A DNA stretch of 64,000 nucleotides from Shinella sp. (GTDB taxonomy: Bacteria > Pseudomonadota > Alphaproteobacteria > Rhizobiales > Rhizobiaceae), in NCBI GenBank assembly GCA_003248775.1, contig QFQX01000013.1:48266-112265 (forward strand), given 5' to 3'. Position 1 is the stretch's first letter. Every line of letters begins with the position of its first letter. Below are positions 61,638 to 64,000 of this stretch, piece by piece. Under the pieces are notes generated by a model that saw only the letters and a list, made by a program, of their open reading frames with translations, made no database searches and was not told the origin of the DNA. A program made the translations under genes and the position numbers.

Positions 61638-61673
61638 GCAAGAGGCCGGATCCGAAAGGGTCTGGCCTCTTGC
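61638..61673. repeat. Strong hairpin with GAAA loop
   Basis: GCAAGAGGCC (61638-61647) pairs with GGCCTCTTGC (61664-61673), and inside GATCC/GGGTC closes a GAAA tetraloop. Likely a terminator or processed RNA end after the reductase. Confidence 0.65.
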
Positions 61674-61734
61674 GTCTCGGCTTGAAAATCGGAATCGACT
61701 TCGAAAAAGCTGATGCATGGCTTCAACATATAAG

Positions 61735-61775
61735 AGCGCCCTGCATCCAAATGGACGCAGGGCGCTTTGCTTTTT
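61735..61775 (+). terminator. Terminator with T-run
   Basis: AGCGCCCTGC (61735-61744) pairs with GCAGGGCGCT (61757-61766), followed by TTTGCTTTTT. Confidence 0.88.
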
Positions 61776-61819
61776 CCGATGTGACAGTTTCTTGACCTCG
61801 TGGTCACGATCAGATCACA

Positions 61820-61841
61820 TAAATGTTAGCGCTAACATTTA
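61820..61841. promoter_or_regulatory. Orphan 22-bp perfect palindrome, LacI-operator type
   Basis: A perfect palindrome whose left half is TAAATGTTAGC and whose core TGTTAGCGCTAACA is the form seen for many LacI/GalR-family operators. A TTGACC (61792-61797) lies upstream. No gene it could control is next to it: the following gene on this side is the integrase, running the other way. See findings. Confidence 0.8.
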
Positions 61842-61862
61842 CCTCTCAAAAAAAAAGGGTAT

Positions 61863-62798
61863 TCAGCAAGCCGCGGCGCGCTCCAGAACGGGTACGCACA
61901 TATCGAGGTCATGTGAGGCAAGATGCGCGTAGCGCATGGTCATCGACAATGTCTGGTGACCGAGCCACATCTGGACGCGACGGATATCGATTCCCCCCTG
62001 AACCAGACGCGATGCACAGGTGTGACGCAGTACGTGCGGAACCACATCCTTATCGTCGCCGAGGCCAACCGCTTCCTTTGCCTGGTGCCAGGCAATGCGG
62101 AAACGTTGCTGATCGATTTCGCAGAATGGGCCGGGCTGGCGCTTGCTCGAACGGCCGATGGCCTCGAAGGCGCGGTGGGTGAGGGGAACCGAGCGGCTGC
62201 GGCCCGATTTCGTGACCCAGAAGGTGACGCGCGTGGAGTTCATGTCACCCCAGCGCAAGTTCAGGCCCTCGCTCAGGCGGGCGCCTGTATCGACGAGGAA
62301 GATGCAGAACCGGTAGTAGAGATCGGAATGTGCCTTCATTTCATTGAAGAGCGCGTTTTCCTCGTCCTTGTCGAGAAAACGGATTCGCCCCGCCTTCTCT
62401 TTCTGACGTTTGAATTCGGGTAGGCTGTATATGTCTCCCATCTTGAACGCCTTTCGCAGCAGTTTGCTTAAAGCCGCCATCTTACGGTTGATGGTAGCGT
62501 TGCTGTTACCGCGTTTGCGCAACTTTCCAATGAGTTCATCGAGCATGTCGTCCGAAAACGTCGAGAAGCTCGGGCAATCCAGCATATCGTGAAGTTCGGC
62601 GATGAAATTGGTGACGTTGTATTTGTGGCTGCCATTGAGCCAGAGGATGTCACCATATTTCGCAAACAGCGTACGGAGAGAAGTGTCACGAACTTCGTTT
62701 AGCTTGCTCGTCGAGCCGTACTGGTAATGAACGGAATAGAAAGGCACTTCGACGCCCGTGTCGAATGTCCCTCTGTCTTCCGATGCTATGCTGTTCAC
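61863..62798 (-). CDS. Tyrosine-type site-specific integrase
   Basis: A 311-residue recombinase with N-terminal SAM-like core-binding domain and C-terminal catalytic domain. The catalytic residues are all present: R174 (TGARLSE), K197 (TKSGRSR), H255 and R258 (HVLRHTCAS), H281 (WLGHQ) and Tyr290 (MRYAH). It stands alone: no excisionase, phage or transfer gene is next to it. Slightly lower GC than its neighbours suggests arrival by transfer. It could be the end of an integrated element or a free-standing domesticated recombinase. Confidence 0.92.
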   Translation of the reverse strand: MNSIASEDRGTFDTGVEVPFYSVHYQYGSTSKLNEVRDTSLRTLFAKYGDILWLNGSHKYNVTNFIAELHDMLDCPSFSTFSDDMLDELIGKLRKRGNSNATINRKMAALSKLLRKAFKMGDIYSLPEFKRQKEKAGRIRFLDKDEENALFNEMKAHSDLYYRFCIFLVDTGARLSEGLNLRWGDMNSTRVTFWVTKSGRSRSVPLTHRAFEAIGRSSKRQPGPFCEIDQQRFRIAWHQAKEAVGLGDDKDVVPHVLRHTCASRLVQGGIDIRRVQMWLGHQTLSMTMRYAHLASHDLDMCVPVLERAAAC

Positions 62799-63057
62799 GC
62801 CTGCCTCACTACGATCCCGGCCCCCTGATGGGCCTTGCGGGATTGAATATGGTTATGATTCATAAAAAGTATAGTTTACAAGTAGCGCAACACCGCGGAA
62901 GATTGAGCTTTACTCATGTAACGTTGCGGGCCGGCAACAGTCGTCACAACTGGCCAGCTCGGAGCATTTTCAATTTTCACATACAAAACCGCTGATTTTT
63001 CACGGCTTTTAAGGTGAGATCCGGCCGTGAGGCCGGATCTCTGGTCCGATAATCGGA
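62799..63057. other. Gap between integrase and porin genes
   Basis: About 260 bases. AT-rich near 62855-62995, consistent with an integrase promoter. A hairpin in 63014-63039 (AGATCCGGCC pairing with GGCCGGATCT) follows the porin stop on the minus strand and is its likely terminator. Confidence 0.6.
63014..63039 (-). terminator. Terminator of the porin gene
   Basis: AGATCCGGCC and GGCCGGATCT pair round GTGA, a few dozen bases after the porin stop on the minus strand. Confidence 0.75.
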
Positions 63058-64000
63058 TTAGAACGAACGCTGCAGGCGAACGAAGCCTTCCCATGCGCCG
63101 TCGTTGTCGGCCTTGTCTTCGTCGAAGTACTGAACCGAAACCTTGGTGGTGAGACCTTCGGCCAGCTTGTAGTCGAGGGTTACGCCAGCCTTCCAGGCAT
63201 CGTTGTTGTCGTCGAAGTCGTCAGCCGAAACGAGGCCGTAGTTCCACCAGTACTGGAAGCCGGGGGTCAGGCTCAGCTTGTCGGTGAGCTTGGCTTCGTA
63301 CTGAGCGGCAACGGTCCACTCGGAAACGTCGTAGTAGGCGTTTGCGCCGGTGGAGTAGATCGCTGCGAGGCCGAGGGTACCCGGGCCGATGTCAGCAAGC
63401 AGCTTGGCGCGAACTGCACCGTTTTCAGCGGCGAAGTCGTAGGAACCGAGCAGTTCGCCGGTAACAACGCCGAAGGTTGCTGCGATCTGGGCTTCAACAC
63501 CAACGTTGTCGTTGTCGCCGTAGAAATCGTAGGTATCCGAGTACGTCTTGGTCAGCTCGTCAACGAATGCACCGACCTTGAAGGCGTCGGTTGCGTATTC
63601 GTAACCGATCGAGTTGATGCGGTTAGAACCGAGGTCGTCGGTTTCGCCGGACAGATCGTTATCCCAGTAGTTGTACATGTAGCCGACCTTGAAGCCGCCA
63701 ACAGTGATGTAGGCTTCGTCGATTTCAAGCGAGCCACCGTCGTAGTCACCTTCAGCCCAGGTGCGGACTGCGATGTACGAACCGATCGTGCCGAGCTCGG
63801 AGTCGTTCTTGGCTTCGAAGTTGACCTTGGCGCGAGTACGGGCGTTCCAGTCGAAGTCGTCTACGCCCGGACCACGGTCACGGCTGGACCACTGCAGTTC
63901 CGTACGAACGTAACCGCTGACCTTGAGGCAGGTTTCGGTGCCGGGGATGTAGAAGTAGCCAGTGCCGAAAGCGTCGCAAACGCGAACGTATTCAACCGGC
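63058..64000 (-). CDS. Porin, Porin_2/RopA type, N-terminus outside window
   Basis: Open through the last base of the window, so the N-terminal part (signal peptide and first strands) is missing. The visible 314 codons show GYFYIPGTETCLKVSGYVRT, with the two Cys near the N-terminus usual in rhizobial porins, then alternating beta-strand patterns and a C-terminal Phe (RLQRSF) for outer-membrane assembly. It makes the general diffusion pores of the outer membrane. Confidence 0.93.
   Translation of the reverse strand, partial: PVEYVRVCDAFGTGYFYIPGTETCLKVSGYVRTELQWSSRDRGPGVDDFDWNARTRAKVNFEAKNDSELGTIGSYIAVRTWAEGDYDGGSLEIDEAYITVGGFKVGYMYNYWDNDLSGETDDLGSNRINSIGYEYATDAFKVGAFVDELTKTYSDTYDFYGDNDNVGVEAQIAATFGVVTGELLGSYDFAAENGAVRAKLLADIGPGTLGLAAIYSTGANAYYDVSEWTVAAQYEAKLTDKLSLTPGFQYWWNYGLVSADDFDDNNDAWKAGVTLDYKLAEGLTTKVSVQYFDEDKADNDGAWEGFVRLQRSF

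Noticed and set aside
61863..64000. A prophage or integrative element to the right of the integrase
   Set aside because: The next gene is an ordinary porin and I find no phage, transfer or att-flanked genes in the window.

Overview
The window is chromosomal DNA from an alphaproteobacterium of the Rhizobiaceae (Rhizobium/Agrobacterium/Neorhizobium-like). I infer this from overall resemblance, not from a search: GC-rich coding sequence, a glnE gene next to a PleC-type kinase, a RopA/Porin_2-type porin, the rhizobial style of many short regulator-effector pairs, and a CtrA-type TTAA-N7-TTAA box. I see no rRNA or tRNA gene, no CRISPR array and no prophage. The window holds ordinary core genes mixed with small accessory modules. 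It opens inside glnE and closes inside a porin gene, so both end genes are partial.

Layout. 1-10.7 kb: end of glnE, a two-gene ABC exporter, a decayed HAF-repeat autotransporter pseudogene, a PleC-like histidine kinase, a secreted HEAGH metallopeptidase-like protein (DUF4344) and aminopeptidase N. 10.9-21.6 kb: a soluble chemoreceptor-like protein, DMT and MFS transporters, an unfamiliar double-HTH protein, a family-4 type uracil-DNA glycosylase without its full set of Fe-S cysteines, a LysR/arylamine N-acetyltransferase pair, an Hsp70-like protein and an AmpR homologue. 21.7-30 kb: a class D beta-lactamase divergent from ampR, a tandem pair of tiny membrane proteins, an SDR without the usual catalytic Tyr/Lys, a DeoR regulator, an FAD-linked oxidase, CorA and ETF-ubiquinone oxidoreductase. 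30-40.9 kb: a pentapeptide-repeat protein, ilvE, then several divergent regulator/effector pairs (AraC/EamA, Lrp/EamA, HxlR/alcohol dehydrogenase), a DoxX protein, a Tat-type L,D-transpeptidase lipoprotein with a CtrA box, and a diacylglycerol-kinase-like protein. 40.9-50.5 kb: a divergent gamma-glutamylpolyamine synthetase/class III aminotransferase pair, a His-rich PadR regulator with DUF2218, an OsmC protein, a GT39/GT2/flippase-like envelope-glycan cluster and AMP nucleosidase. 50.6-64 kb: two very short membrane ORFs, a PagL-like deacylase, a TetR-YciI operon with two operators, a LysR/SDR pair followed by a broken tautomerase, two PilZ proteins around a host-attachment-type protein, a ferredoxin reductase, a lone tyrosine recombinase and the porin.

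How the genes work together. The recurring pattern is a local regulator transcribed divergently from its probable target, often with an inverted repeat in the gap that I could place to the base. Cell-envelope functions are common: beta-lactamase/AmpR, L,D-transpeptidase, lipid glycosylation and deacylation genes, and porin. The most interesting points are the AmpR/class D beta-lactamase pair, the His-rich (YqjI-like) PadR/DUF2218 operon with its palindromic operator, an orphan 22-bp LacI-type palindrome beside a lone integrase, the CtrA box on the L,D-transpeptidase gene, and two well-resolved pseudogenes. I did not find a clearly new multi-gene defence or mobile system.
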